From Thiohalocapsa sp. PB-PSB1 (GTDB lineage: Bacteria; Pseudomonadota; Gammaproteobacteria; Chromatiales; Chromatiaceae): a DNA stretch of 64,000 nucleotides. Shown here one piece after another: positions 17,153 through 26,849 of the stretch (positions within the stretch are counted from its first letter, which is position 1; each line of letters begins with the position of its first letter). The position numbers were made by a program, and so were the translations under genes. Under the pieces are notes generated by a model. It had not been told where the DNA came from. It searched no databases and saw only the letters and a list, made by a program, of their open reading frames with translations. The stretch is from assembly GCA_016745215.1 (NCBI GenBank), contig CP050890.1, positions 4,712,001-4,776,000 of the forward strand. The letters are read 5' to 3'.

Positions 17153-18406
17153 ATCAACCCGCTGCGGCAATTCGATCGTCACTCGTGGGCAGCCCATGCA
17201 CTCGGCTTCGGTTTCCTGCTGACCCTGAGTTCCAGCGTCGGGCAGACCTACTTCATCTCCCTGTTTGCCGCCCCGCTGCGGACCGAGTTCGGGCTCAGTC
17301 ATGGCGCCTTCGGCGGACTTTACACCCTTGCCACGACCGCCAGTGCGCTGATGCTGGTCTGGCTCGGCAAAACCGCGGATCGGTTCCGCCCTACCCCGCT
17401 CGGTGCGCTGACCCTGACGGCCTTGGCCGGCTGCGCCCTGCTGCTGGCAACCGCCGACTCGGTACTCTGGCTGGGCATCGCACTGTTCGGCCTGCGTCTG
17501 TGTGGGCAGGGCATGCTGAGTCATCTCGCCATGACGCTGATGGCGCGTTGGTTCTCAGCACAGCGAGGTCGCGCTCTGGGGCTGATATTCCTAGGTTACC
17601 CGACCGGCGAGGCGCTGTTGCCGATGCTGGTGGCGGTGTTGCTCGGCCTGTTCGCCTGGCACCAGATCTGGGTCGGCATCGCGCTCGTCCTGTTGCTGGT
17701 TCCCCTGCCGCTGCTGCTGGGGTTAGGCCACGCAATGCGCAGGCAGGGCGCCCTCGACAGCAGGCCGGCCTGCACAGCGGCGCAGCGAGCCCCAGACACC
17801 AGCTGGACGCGGGCAGAGGTGGTGCGCGATGTCCGCTTTTACGCCCTGCTGCCGGGGCTTATGGCGACTCCATTCGTGATCACCGGCGTGCTGTTCCACC
17901 AAGTGGATCTGGTCCAGGCAAAAGCCTGGACCCTGGCAAATTTCGCCGCCTGCTATCCGCTCTATGCCGCCTGCGCAACCGCGGTCGCGCTCGCCTGCGG
18001 CGGATTGATCGATCGGTATGGCGCAATCCGGCTGCTGCCCTACTACCTGCTGCCATTGGCGCTGGGACTGTTATTGCTGAGCATCGGCACCTCGCTGTCC
18101 ACCGCCGCCGTCTTCATGGCGTTGATGGGCGCCACATCCGGTGGTGCAACCCTCTTGTTCGGCGCCATCTGGGCGGAACTCTACGGCACCGCACACCTGG
18201 GAGCGATTCGCGCCCTGGCAACCGCATTGCAGGTATTGGCGACCGCCCTCGCGCCGGCAATCCTGGGCTGGCTGATCGACTCGGGCCTGGAGTTGAACGC
18301 CCTGCTCGAGTACATGTCATTGTTTCTCTGCATCTGTACCCTTGGCCTAGTACTGCTGCTGCCCTCTCTGCTGCAGCATCGGGCGCGGACATTGCCAACG
18401 AGCTGA
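17153..18406 (+). CDS. MFS transporter, no canonical start codon
   Basis: About 417 residues with 12 predicted membrane helices. Helix 1 is WAAHALGFGFLLTLSSSVGQ, followed by APLRTEFGLSHGAFGGLYTL and the loop GKTADRF. The frame is open back to a TAA at 17123, yet no ATG, GTG or TTG precedes helix 1; the first ATG (17351) would delete helices 1 and part of 2. A TAAGGA ribosome site at 17137-17142 favours ATC 17153 as start, which I use; sequence error is possible. It lies 37 bp after a methyltransferase gene and probably exports the cluster product or imports its precursor. Confidence 0.8.
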   Translation: MNPLRQFDRHSWAAHALGFGFLLTLSSSVGQTYFISLFAAPLRTEFGLSHGAFGGLYTLATTASALMLVWLGKTADRFRPTPLGALTLTALAGCALLLATADSVLWLGIALFGLRLCGQGMLSHLAMTLMARWFSAQRGRALGLIFLGYPTGEALLPMLVAVLLGLFAWHQIWVGIALVLLLVPLPLLLGLGHAMRRQGALDSRPACTAAQRAPDTSWTRAEVVRDVRFYALLPGLMATPFVITGVLFHQVDLVQAKAWTLANFAACYPLYAACATAVALACGGLIDRYGAIRLLPYYLLPLALGLLLLSIGTSLSTAAVFMALMGATSGGATLLFGAIWAELYGTAHLGAIRALATALQVLATALAPAILGWLIDSGLELNALLEYMSLFLCICTLGLVLLLPSLLQHRARTLPTS

Positions 18407-18486
18407 TCAAACCAGCTCTCCGATTGCTTGGCCCTGCCGGGTACGAGCGCCTTTCTTGCAACGCAAGTAGTGAAAAGTCTCCGACA

Positions 18487-19389
18487 ATGAACCAAGTGAC
18501 TCAGTTAAATACAAGCTGGTCGCAGCGTCTGCGACGCCGGGAACAACCCAGCCATAGCGAACTGTGCGAGCATCTGCTCGAGGTGCATCGGCAGCACACC
18601 GGTTTTACCGAAATCTGTGCCTCGCGCAGTCGCGACCCCGAGGGCCGCAACAGCTACCAATGGCTGGCCGACCTGGTCGATCCCGACCGACATCGAAACC
18701 TGCTCGACCTGGCCTGCGGCAGCGGTGCATTGACCGCGCTCTGCCATCAGCGATTTGGCAAGCGCATCGCATTGATCGGGGTGGACATGAGCGCGGAAGA
18801 ATTGGCCCTGGCGCGCCAGCGTATTCCAGACCCGGCGGTCGCCCTGCATTGCGCTATGGCGCAGGACATGGGATTCATTGCCGATCAAACCCTGGATGCG
18901 GTCCTATGTCATTGGGGCTTGACCCTAATGGACCCGGTGGAGCCGGTGCTTGCCGAGGTGCGCCGAGTATTGCGCCCTGGCGGCCTGTTTGCCGCCATTG
19001 TCGACGGCGATCTGCACGCGGCTCCGGGTTATCCAGAGCTGCACCATCTGATCTATGACCAGGTACAACGCAATTATCCCGGCTATGGCGATATCGATCT
19101 GGGCGACCGACGAATACGCACCACGGAGGCGCTCGCGGGACTATTGGCGCAAACCTTCCGCGGCGCCGACATCCGTATCGAACCAACGGTGGTCAGTCAG
19201 CTTGCCGACGCGCATGCGCTGGCGCAGGAAGCCGCCGGCTTTTTTTATGCCGCCTTCATGCTGTCCGCAAGCGCGCGCGCGCAGATGCTGCAGCAGATCG
19301 CGGCCCTGTTCAGCGCGCATGGTGGCGACGGTCTGGGGCGCTTTTCGATGCCGATCAATCGGGTTCTGGTGCAGCTGGCGGCGAGTTGA
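18487..19389 (+). CDS. Class I SAM-dependent methyltransferase
   Basis: 300 residues. SAM motifs are LLDLACGSGALTAL, GVDMSAEELALAR and DAVLCHWGLTLMDP, with the post-motif VRRVLRPGGLFAAIVDGD. This resembles UbiE/Methyltransf_11 enzymes acting on small molecules. The start is the ATG at 18487. It ends the five-gene plus-strand series beginning with egtD, 80 bp after the MFS gene. A MITE lies 194 bp downstream. The substrate is not deducible. Confidence 0.8.
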   Translation: MNQVTQLNTSWSQRLRRREQPSHSELCEHLLEVHRQHTGFTEICASRSRDPEGRNSYQWLADLVDPDRHRNLLDLACGSGALTALCHQRFGKRIALIGVDMSAEELALARQRIPDPAVALHCAMAQDMGFIADQTLDAVLCHWGLTLMDPVEPVLAEVRRVLRPGGLFAAIVDGDLHAAPGYPELHHLIYDQVQRNYPGYGDIDLGDRRIRTTEALAGLLAQTFRGADIRIEPTVVSQLADAHALAQEAAGFFYAAFMLSASARAQMLQQIAALFSAHGGDGLGRFSMPINRVLVQLAAS

Positions 19390-19582
19390 TGCCCGATCCT
19401 GCACGCACTAAGCGATGGTGCAGAAACAAGCTAAACAGGTTTTTGGCTTGGATGTCGCCTGCCGACTCATTCGCTACCGCTATCGGCGTCGGTATCGAAC
19501 CGACCAACCCATCCGCCAAGCTCCTCGCTGACCGCGTAGCCAAGCTGTCCGAGCTTCGTTTGTCGCACGCCCAAGGGTAATG

Positions 19583-19830
19583 CTAGGCTGTCGAAATGTC
19601 CTGAGTTTTGATGCCAAACCGATTCCGGGTCTTGGATTGCTTCATCGAACGCACTGGGGAAGCCTCGTCGCCGTCGGGGTCGCTATCGGAATCGGAATCG
19701 AATCCGCTCATCGATCAAAGCAGCCAGCTCGATACCAATCCCGAATTCCGACCTCGACACCGACACCGACTAAGCATCCATCGACCGGGAAGCGCTTGTT
19801 GTAGTGAAACGGCAGATTTCGACAGCCTAG
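19583..19830. mobile_element. MITE copy 2 (248 bp)
   Basis: Same orientation and 15-bp terminal inverted repeats as copy 1. It is about 18 bp shorter through loss of internal ACCGAC repeats. It separates the egtD series from the carbamoyltransferase gene. Confidence 0.85.
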
Positions 19831-19943
19831 GGCAATGCCCCGCTAGCCAGCCAGCTTGCGGGTCGCAGGTCCGGGCAGCCAAAATCAGCGACAGCGCAAA
19901 TGTCTCCCGAAGAAACGCGACCGTCCTCCACCTGCAAGAATGC

Positions 19944-19949
19944 TATACT
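19944..19949 (+). promoter_or_regulatory. Possible -10 element of the carbamoyltransferase gene
   Basis: TATACT lies 38 bp upstream of the ATG at 19988. No convincing -35 hexamer is visible, so this is a weak call. Confidence 0.25.
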
Positions 19950-19987
19950 TTCGCGTTCAGCAGACCAGAACGCAAGCACCATCGGGC

Positions 19988-21832
19988 ATGGCTACCAACA
20001 TCCTCGGCCTCTCGGCTTATTATCATGACAGCGCTGCCTGTCTCGTGCGCGACGGCGAGATCCTCGCCGCGGCGCAGGAAGAACGCTTCACCAGAATCAA
20101 ACACGACGCAGGCTTTCCACGCAGCGCCATCGGTTATTGCCTGGAGGAGGCAGGGCTGAGTCTCGCCGAACTCGATCACATCGTTTTTTACGATAAGCCG
20201 CTGATCAAATTCGAACGCCTGTTGGAAACCTACCTGGCCTATGCGCCCAGGGGCCTGCGCTCCTTCTTCGCCGCCATGCCCATCTGGCTGAAGGAAAAGC
20301 TGTTGCTGAAGGATCTGTTGCGCAAGGAACTCACCGCCCTCGGCGGCCTCGAGCGTGACGCTCTACCGCAGCTGCTGTTTACCCAGCATCACCAATCCCA
20401 CGCCGCCTCTGCCTTCTATCCCAGCCCGTACGAACGTGCCGCAGTCCTGTGCATGGACGGCGTCGGCGAATGGGCAACGACCTCGGTCTGGCTTGGGCAG
20501 GGGCATCGCCTCACCCCCGTCTGGGAGATCGGCTTTCCCCATTCGCTCGGCCTGCTGTATTCCGCCTTCACCTATTTCACCGGCTTCAAGGTCAATTCCG
20601 GCGAATACAAGCTGATGGGCTTGGCGCCCTACGGCGAACCGATTTACACAGAGCTGATCCTCGACAAGCTGTTGTCATTGAAAGACGACGGCACCTTCCG
20701 GATGGACATGCGCTATTTCAACTACGCGAATGGATTGACCATGACCAACAAGCGCTTCGATGCGCTGTTCGGCGGACCGCCGCGCAAGCCCGAATCGCCG
20801 GTGACCAAAAGAGAAATGGATATCGCCCGTTCGATCCAAGCCGTCACCGAGGAGGCGGTGCTGCGCCTGGGCAGAACCGTTGCCGAGGAACTGGAGGCCG
20901 ATCGACTTTGTCTCGCCGGCGGCGTCGCGCTCAATTGCGTCGCCAACGGGCGGCTTCTGCGCGAAGGACCATTCAGCGACATCTGGATACAGCCGGCCGC
21001 CGGCGACGCCGGCGGAGCAGTCGGCGCAGCGCTGTGCGCCTGGCATCTGTTTCTCGACAAGCCGCGCAGCGTCAACGGCGCCGACCGCATGCAGGGAGCC
21101 TATCTGGGACCGCATTTCGACAACGACCATATCCTGTCTTGGCTGCAGGCGGAGAACATTCCCCACCAACGACTCGACGACGCACAGCTGATGCCGAAAT
21201 TGGCCGAGTTGCTCGACAACGAGAACGTCATCGGCTGGTTCCAGGGCCGCATGGAATTCGGGCCGCGGGCGCTGGGCGGGCGTTCCATCCTCGGCGATCC
21301 GCGCAGTCCGAAGATGCAATCGGTGATGAATCTCAAGATCAAGTACCGCGAGTCCTTTCGGCCGTTCGCCCCGTCGATCCTGGCCGACCGGGTCGCGGAT
21401 TTCTTCGCTTATCGCAGCAGCAGTCCCTACATGCTGATGGTCGCCCCGGTCAACGAGGCAAAGCGCATCCCGATGACCGCCGAACAGGAGCAACTGTTCG
21501 GCATCGACAAGCTCAATGTGCCGCGCTCGCAGATCCCCGCAGTGACCCATGTCGACTACTCGGCCCGCCTACAAACGGTCCATGCCGACACCAACCCGCG
21601 CTACCACGCGTTGATCCGCGCCTTTGCGGACCGCACCGGCTGTCCGCTGCTGATCAACACCTCTTTCAACGTCCGCGGCGAGCCCATCGTCTGCTCCCCG
21701 CAGGATGCTTACCGCTGCTTCATGCGCACCGAAATGGACTATCTGGTGCTGGAGAACTGCCTGCTGAGCAAGAAAGACCAGCCGGAGCTGCCACGCGACG
21801 ACTCCTGGAAAGACGAATTCGCCCTAGACTGA
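19988..21832 (+). CDS. Carbamoyltransferase (NodU/TobZ/SxtI family)
   Basis: 614 residues. The N-terminal Kae1-like domain begins MATNILGLSAYYHDSAACLV, with metal-site motifs HHQSHAASAF and DGVGEWATTS and the GEYKLMGLAPYG segment. The C-terminal domain has GRMEFGPRALGGRSILGDPR and LINTSFNVRGEPIV. Such enzymes make carbamoyl-adenylate from carbamoyl phosphate and ATP, then carbamoylate a hydroxyl on a sugar, antibiotic or polymer. The Met at 19988 begins the fold; an upstream extension reads low-complexity sequence. It is followed 11 bp later by an SxtJ-type membrane protein, a pairing known from several bacteria. The acceptor is unknown. Confidence 0.9.
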   Translation: MATNILGLSAYYHDSAACLVRDGEILAAAQEERFTRIKHDAGFPRSAIGYCLEEAGLSLAELDHIVFYDKPLIKFERLLETYLAYAPRGLRSFFAAMPIWLKEKLLLKDLLRKELTALGGLERDALPQLLFTQHHQSHAASAFYPSPYERAAVLCMDGVGEWATTSVWLGQGHRLTPVWEIGFPHSLGLLYSAFTYFTGFKVNSGEYKLMGLAPYGEPIYTELILDKLLSLKDDGTFRMDMRYFNYANGLTMTNKRFDALFGGPPRKPESPVTKREMDIARSIQAVTEEAVLRLGRTVAEELEADRLCLAGGVALNCVANGRLLREGPFSDIWIQPAAGDAGGAVGAALCAWHLFLDKPRSVNGADRMQGAYLGPHFDNDHILSWLQAENIPHQRLDDAQLMPKLAELLDNENVIGWFQGRMEFGPRALGGRSILGDPRSPKMQSVMNLKIKYRESFRPFAPSILADRVADFFAYRSSSPYMLMVAPVNEAKRIPMTAEQEQLFGIDKLNVPRSQIPAVTHVDYSARLQTVHADTNPRYHALIRAFADRTGCPLLINTSFNVRGEPIVCSPQDAYRCFMRTEMDYLVLENCLLSKKDQPELPRDDSWKDEFALD

Positions 21833-21843
21833 CGTACGCATTC

Positions 21844-22260
21844 ATGTCCGCATCCCTACACCCGATCCCCGAGCTCGACGCCGAAGGCCTGCGTCATTTC
21901 GCCTTGACCACGGCAGCCATTATCGCGCTGCTGTTCGGCCTATTCCTGCCCTGGCTCTTCGGCCTGCACTTCCCGATCTGGCCCTGGCCGCTCGCTGGCA
22001 TCTTGGTCATTTGGGGGCTTGCGGCCCCGCGCAGTCTGCGCCCCGTCTACCGCCGCTGGATGCAGTTCGGTTTGCTGTTGAACCGCATCACGACGCCGCT
22101 GATCCTGGGCATCCTGTACATGATCATCTTCGTGCCGACCGGCTTGATCATGCGCGCCCTCCGATACGACCCCATGAAGCGGAAACTCGACCCCAATCTG
22201 TCGACCTATCGAGAATCCAGCAAACCGCCAACCCCTGAATCGATGAAAAACCCTTTCTGA
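21844..22260 (+). CDS. SxtJ-family small membrane protein
   Basis: 138 residues with three to four hydrophobic segments (about 22-38, 43-62 and 82-100) and a basic, hydrophilic tail ending in proline-rich sequence. The core RPVYRRWMQFGLLLNRITTP is typical of the SxtJ family, which is encoded next to carbamoyltransferases, including in cyanobacterial saxitoxin clusters and in many unrelated bacteria. The function is not established; it may anchor the carbamoyltransferase to the membrane. This does not indicate saxitoxin synthesis. Confidence 0.8.
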   Translation: MSASLHPIPELDAEGLRHFALTTAAIIALLFGLFLPWLFGLHFPIWPWPLAGILVIWGLAAPRSLRPVYRRWMQFGLLLNRITTPLILGILYMIIFVPTGLIMRALRYDPMKRKLDPNLSTYRESSKPPTPESMKNPF

Positions 22261-22420
22261 CGTTGGAACAGATCATCCCCAATAGGAAACCGGGCTCGAC
22301 GCTGAGGCACCCCCACGAATACGCAGTTGCTGCGACCGCTGTCCCTATGACCCCCTGGCTTCTGCAAAACCAGCGCCTCGCCCGCAAGCGAACCCTTACG
22401 AACCACGGAAGCCGATCAAC
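22261..22420. other. Intergenic, REP arm only
   Basis: 160 bp after the SxtJ gene, with a single imperfect inverted REP arm near 22375-22390. No gene is seen. Confidence 0.5.
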
Positions 22421-22700
22421 GTAGGAGCCCGCTTGCGGGCGACTGTAGCCACTGTCGCTATTATCGCCATGACCACCCGGCCCCTAAAAAGCCACCACCT
22501 CGCCCGCAAACGGCCCCTTCACGAGCCGCAGGACCCGCGCGACGTAGGAGCCCGCTTGCGGGCGACTGTAGCCACTGTCGCTATTATCGCCATGACCACC
22601 TGGCCCCTAAAAAGCCACCACCTCACCCGCAAACGGCCCCTTCACGAGCCGCAGGACCCGCGCGACGTAGGAGCCCGCTTGCGGGCGACCCAACAGGCGA
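22421..22700. repeat. REP family 1 tandem, 123-bp period
   Basis: REP heads (GTAGGAGCCCGCTTGCGGGC) start at 22421, 22544 and 22667. The two complete units differ at only a few bases. The spacer differs from that of the 215-bp arrays. After 22700 to 22912 no feature is evident. Confidence 0.85.
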
Positions 22701-22912
22701 TGCCATGGCATCGGACGCGAGCCCCCGCCTTCCCCAGGAGAAAGACGCCAGGCCACAATCTTCTCCACAAACCAACCAAAGATACCCTAGGGGCTCACTC
22801 CGGGCGCATTGCATTCGCCGAGCCCCACGCTGCAATGCCGGTTAGCGCGGCTGGATTGATCCATCCATCCGTTGCAAACTGATGGTACCGCACCCACCTG
22901 CAGAGCAAACCG

Positions 22913-23212
22913 ATGAGGTCCATGATGCCCAATACAAAACCCGTCCTGCCACCCAAGCGGAACTGGCGCACAGCCGCCCTCGTCGGCCTTTCGTTCATCG
23001 ACGACCTAGCCATTGCCGCCTTTGCCCATACCCGCTTGACTGCGACTCGCTGGACTGCCGGCCGGGCAACATTGTTGACATCCAAAGGCATCCTCCTGGC
23101 CGGCGCGTTCGGGCTCGCGGCCGGCGGCACATGGTACGCGCTGAACAAGATCCGCAGCGACCGCCATCGGCAAACGAACAACAAACGCTTGGACAGCGAC
23201 AAGAAGCGCTGA
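22913..23212 (+). CDS. Possible small basic membrane-associated protein
   Basis: 99 residues with one to two hydrophobic stretches (LVGLSFIDDLAIAAF; GILLAGAFGLAAGG) and a strongly basic tail (RSDRHRQTNNKRLDSDKKR). There is no recognisable family and no clear ribosome site. It is kept because it lies between repeats in otherwise non-repetitive sequence and its composition is coherent. A minus-strand frame overlaps it and cannot be excluded. Confidence 0.35.
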   Translation: MRSMMPNTKPVLPPKRNWRTAALVGLSFIDDLAIAAFAHTRLTATRWTAGRATLLTSKGILLAGAFGLAAGGTWYALNKIRSDRHRQTNNKRLDSDKKR

Positions 23213-23248
23213 CGCACGGACAGCGGCGACAAGACATCATCTTGCTGA

Positions 23249-23269
23249 TACCGAGGCTCAGCCTCGGTA
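23249..23269. repeat. 21-bp palindrome (TACCGAGGC / GCCTCGGTA)
   Basis: A perfect short inverted repeat after the small ORF. It resembles the sequence near 39163-39180 and could act as a terminator stem but lacks a T-tract. Confidence 0.5.
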
Positions 23270-23357
23270 CCTGGACTCGAGGGATCTGCCATCCGCGAAC
23301 CCTCACGAGCCGCTCAGCGTAGGAGCCCGCTTGCGGGCGACCCGGCAGGCGATGCTC

Positions 23358-24975
23358 GTAGGAGCCCGCTTGCGGGCGACTGTTGCGGCTGCTCTAGGCT
23401 CACCGTCGCCCGCAAGCGGGCTCCTACCGATCCCGGCGCGACAATACGCAGGGTCAACTCTGCGGTTCATGGTATTTGATGGTACAGCTGGGTAGGTTGG
23501 GGTGAGGTACGAACCCCAACAAACAATGGCTGAGTCTACTGGTCGCGTTGGGGTTCGTACCTCACCAACCTCGTAGGAGCCCGCTTGCGGGCGACTGTTG
23601 CGGCTGCTCTAGGGTCTCCGTCGCCCGCAAGCGGGCTCCTACCGATCCCGGCGCGGCAATACGAAGTGTCATCTCTGCGGTTCATGGTATTTGATGGTAC
23701 AGCTGGGTAGGTTGGGGTGAGGTACGAACCCCAACAAACAATGGCTGAGTCTACTGGTCGCGTTGGGGTTCGTACCCCACCAACCTCGTAGGAGCCCGCT
23801 TGCGGGCGACTGTTGCGGCTGCTCTAGGCTCACCGTCGCCCGCAAGCGGGCTCCTACCGATCCCGGCGCGGCAATACGCAGTGTCATCTCTGCGGTTCAT
23901 GGTATTTGATGGTACAGCTGGGTAGGTTGGGGTGAGGTACGAACCCCAACAAACAATGGCTGAGTCTACTGGTCGCGTTGGGGTTCGTACCCCACCAACC
24001 TCGTAGGAGCCCGCTTGCGGGCGACTGTTGCGGCTACTCTAGGCTCACTGTCGCCCGCAAGCGGGCTCCTACCGATCCCGGCGCGGCAATACGCAGTGTC
24101 ATCTCTGCGGTTCATGGTATTTGATGGTACAGCTGGGTAGGTTGGGGTGAGGTACGAACCCCAACAAACAATGGCTGAGTCTACTGGTCGCGTTGGGGTT
24201 CGTACCCCACCAACCTCGTAGGAGCCCGCTTGCGGGCGACTGTTGCGGCTACTATGGGGTCTCCGTCGCCCGCAAGCGGGCTCCTACCGATCCCGGCGCG
24301 GCAATACGCAGTGTCATCTCTGCGGTTCATGGTATTTGATGGTACAGCTGGGTAGGTTGGAGTGAGGTACGAACCCCAACAAACAATGGCTGAGTCTACT
24401 GGTCGCGTTGGGGTTCGTACCCCACCAACCTCGTAGGAGCCCGCTTGCGGGCGACTGTTGCGGCTACTCTAGGGTCTCCGTCGCCCGCAAGCGGGCTCCT
24501 ACCGATCCCGGCGCGGCAATACGCAGTGTCATCTCTGCGGTTCATGGTATTTGATGGTACAGCTGGGTAGGTTGGGGTGAGGTACGAACCCCAACAAACA
24601 ATGGCTGAGTCTACTGGTCGCGTTGGGGTTCGTACCCCACCAACCTCGTAGGAGCCCGCTTGCGGGCGACTGTTGCGGCTGCTCTAGGGTCTCCGTCGCC
24701 CGCAAGCGGGCTCCTACCGATCCCGGCGCGGCAATACGCAGTGTCATCTCTGCGGTTCATGGTATTTGATGGTACAGCTGGATAGGTTGGGGTGAGGTAC
24801 GAACCCCAACAAACAATGGCTGAGTCTACTGGTCGCGTTGGGGTTCGTACCCCACCAACCTCGTAGGAGCCCGCTTGCGGGCGACTGTTGCGGCTGCTCT
24901 AGGCTCCCCGTCGCCCGCAAGCGGGCTCCTACCGATCCCGGCACGCTCAGCTCATCGTCGCCCGCAAGCGGGCTC
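23358..24975. repeat. REP family 1 tandem array A, 215-bp period
   Basis: Unit starts at 23358, 23573, 23788, 24003, 24218, 24433, 24648 and 24863 (last partial); the period is exactly 215 bp. Each unit has a REP pair (GTAGGAGCCCGCTTGCGGGC and its inverse), a ~70-bp linker starting CGATCCCGGCGCGGCAATAC, and a second inverted pair (GGTTGGGGTGAGGTACGAAC / GTTGGGGTTCGTACCCCACC). Units are nearly identical. Several short frames open across units, but the repeat in register shows they are not genes. The stretch from 24976 to the cbiA stop holds only extra REP arms and a CTCTGCGTCTCTGCGGTGAA fragment. Confidence 0.95.
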
Positions 24976-25114
24976 CTACGCCGAGCGGCTCCTACGGCTG
25001 ATCAAGATCCGCTTGCGGGCGAGGCGCCTTGGCCCCTCTGCGTCTCTGCGGTGAATCCTTACATGCTTTGAAGGCAGCACCCATCCGAGTGCCATTCGGT
25101 TTGGGTCTGCGAGT

Positions 25115-26413
25115 TCATGGCAAGAACAAACGGGCGGCCGCGGTGGGGTTGGATGGAAAATACAGATGCAAATAGGATGCCGTGAGCCGTTGTTCCCGAT
25201 AGACCGCCTCCGGGCGGCCATGCTGGCGCAAGGTCGTGCCGCGGGCGATGGGCTCCAGCGGGATCTCGGCGCGGGAATGGTGGAAGCTGTGGCCTCGCAG
25301 CTCGCCCTCCGGCAGTTGCACGCGCTGCAGGCCGAGGTTGGCAAGCCGCGGTTGCATCCGCGCCTCGCCGGGCAGCAGTCCGACCATCGGGATCGGATCG
25401 CTCTCTGCCGTGGCCAGCGAGGTGAGCAGGTACAGCAGGCCGCCGCATTCGGCCAGGATCGGCCGAGCGGCGGCCTGATGCTCGCGGATGGCCTGGTGCA
25501 TGGCCCGGTTGGCGCTGAGCTGGTCCAGATGCAATTCCGGATAGCCGCCGGGCAGATACAGGGCGTCGCACATGGGTAGCGCCGAGTCCGCCAAGGGCGA
25601 GAAAAAGCATAGCTGTGCACCCGCCCTGCTCAGGCAGTCCAGATTGGCGGCGTACAAAAACGAAAAGGCCAGATCGCGGGCAACCGCAATGCGTACCCCT
25701 TGCAGCAAGGCTTGCGGCTCATTGCCCGGTTGCGATGGGGCGGGCTGAAAGTCCACCGGGGCGGGCAGTTCGACCAACGAGGTCATGGCCAATGCATCGG
25801 CAATGCGTTCAATACGGGTATCGAGGTCGGCGACCTCGTCTGCCTGCCAGAGCCCCAAATGTCGATGCGGTAGTTCCAGTTCGGCATCGCGGGTCAAGGC
25901 TCCGAAAAAGGGTATATCCGCGGGCAGCCGATCGGTGAGCATCTCGGCATGCGCGGCGCCGCCGACCCGATTGGCCAGCACTCCGGCGAGCTGCAAGCCG
26001 GAATGAAAGCGGGTCAGGCCCCAGGCGATGGCGGCAAAGGTCTGGGCCATGGCGGAAGCATCGATGACGCACAGCAGGGGCAGATGGAAACGCTCCGCCA
26101 GATCGGCACCCGAGGGTTGGCCGTCATGCAATCCCATGACCCCTTCAACCAAGATCAGCTCCACTTCGGCGGCGGCCTGATACAGCAGATCCCGACAATG
26201 CGCCTCGCCGCCCATCCACAGATCCAGATTGTATACCGGCGAGCCGGCGGCACGTTCCAGGATCATCGGGTCCAGGAAATCAGGACCGGTCTTGAAGATG
26301 CGGACGCGTCGGCCAAGTCGACGATGCAGCCGGGCCAGGCCGGCAGTCAATGTGGTCTTGCCCTGACCGGAGGCCGGGGCGGCGATGAACAGGGTCGGGC
26401 AGGAAACGGTCAT
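25115..26413 (-). CDS. cbiA: Cobyrinic acid a,c-diamide synthase
   Basis: 432 residues: an N-terminal dethiobiotin-synthetase-like ATPase with P-loop ASGQGKTTLTAGLARL, and a C-terminal class I glutamine amidotransferase with LPGGYPELH and nucleophile Cys in ECGGLLYLL. It amidates the a and c side chains of (cobalt-)cobyrinate using glutamine and ATP. I place the start at Met 26413 (MTVSCPTLFIAAP), which has an AGGTGG ribosome site; upstream in-frame Mets would add low-quality sequence. It is divergent from the riboswitch-led cbi operon and has no riboswitch of its own that I can see. Confidence 0.92.
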   Translation of the reverse strand: MTVSCPTLFIAAPASGQGKTTLTAGLARLHRRLGRRVRIFKTGPDFLDPMILERAAGSPVYNLDLWMGGEAHCRDLLYQAAAEVELILVEGVMGLHDGQPSGADLAERFHLPLLCVIDASAMAQTFAAIAWGLTRFHSGLQLAGVLANRVGGAAHAEMLTDRLPADIPFFGALTRDAELELPHRHLGLWQADEVADLDTRIERIADALAMTSLVELPAPVDFQPAPSQPGNEPQALLQGVRIAVARDLAFSFLYAANLDCLSRAGAQLCFFSPLADSALPMCDALYLPGGYPELHLDQLSANRAMHQAIREHQAAARPILAECGGLLYLLTSLATAESDPIPMVGLLPGEARMQPRLANLGLQRVQLPEGELRGHSFHHSRAEIPLEPIARGTTLRQHGRPEAVYREQRLTASYLHLYFPSNPTAAARLFLP

Positions 26414-26589
26414 GGTCGAGCCACCTGATTGTGCCTGATTGTGCATATCTTCGAGCCTCATGCGCAGAATACCCAATCCAAAGGGCGAAAGAAAGAACAG
26501 GTTGCTGGGATGCGGCCTCGAAATACCCTGCATCGGCAATAGGCATGTGACGCAAGGGCGAATAGGCGAACAGTTTACGCAGGCAACAC

Positions 26590-26849
26590 CTAGGCTGTCG
26601 AAATCTGCAGTCTCACTAAAGCAAGCACTTCCCGGTTGATGGATGCTTAGTCGGTGTCGGGATCGGTTTCAAGGTCAACATTAGGGATTGGTATGGAGCT
26701 GGCTGCTTTGATCGATGAGCGGATTCGATTCCGATTCCGATTCCGATAGCGACCCCGACACCGATTGGGCTTCCCCAGTGCGTTCGATGAAGCAATCCAA
26801 GACCCGGAATCGGTTTGGCATCAAAACTCAGGACATTTCGACAGCCTAG
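26590..26849. mobile_element. MITE copy 3 (260 bp, inverted)
   Basis: The reverse complement of copies 1 and 2, with the same 15-bp terminal inverted repeats. It sits between cbiA and the cobalamin riboswitch. The sequences between it and its neighbours (26414-26589, 26850-27023) show no gene. Confidence 0.85.

Noticed and set aside
20449..21843. Long frame overlapping the carbamoyltransferase gene in another plus frame
   Set aside because: Only its last part, from the ATG at 21844, is real (SxtJ family). The upstream part is an Arg-rich out-of-frame shadow.
19988..22260. Saxitoxin biosynthesis
   Set aside because: Only the generic carbamoyltransferase/SxtJ pair is present. The polyketide-like SxtA and other defining genes are absent.
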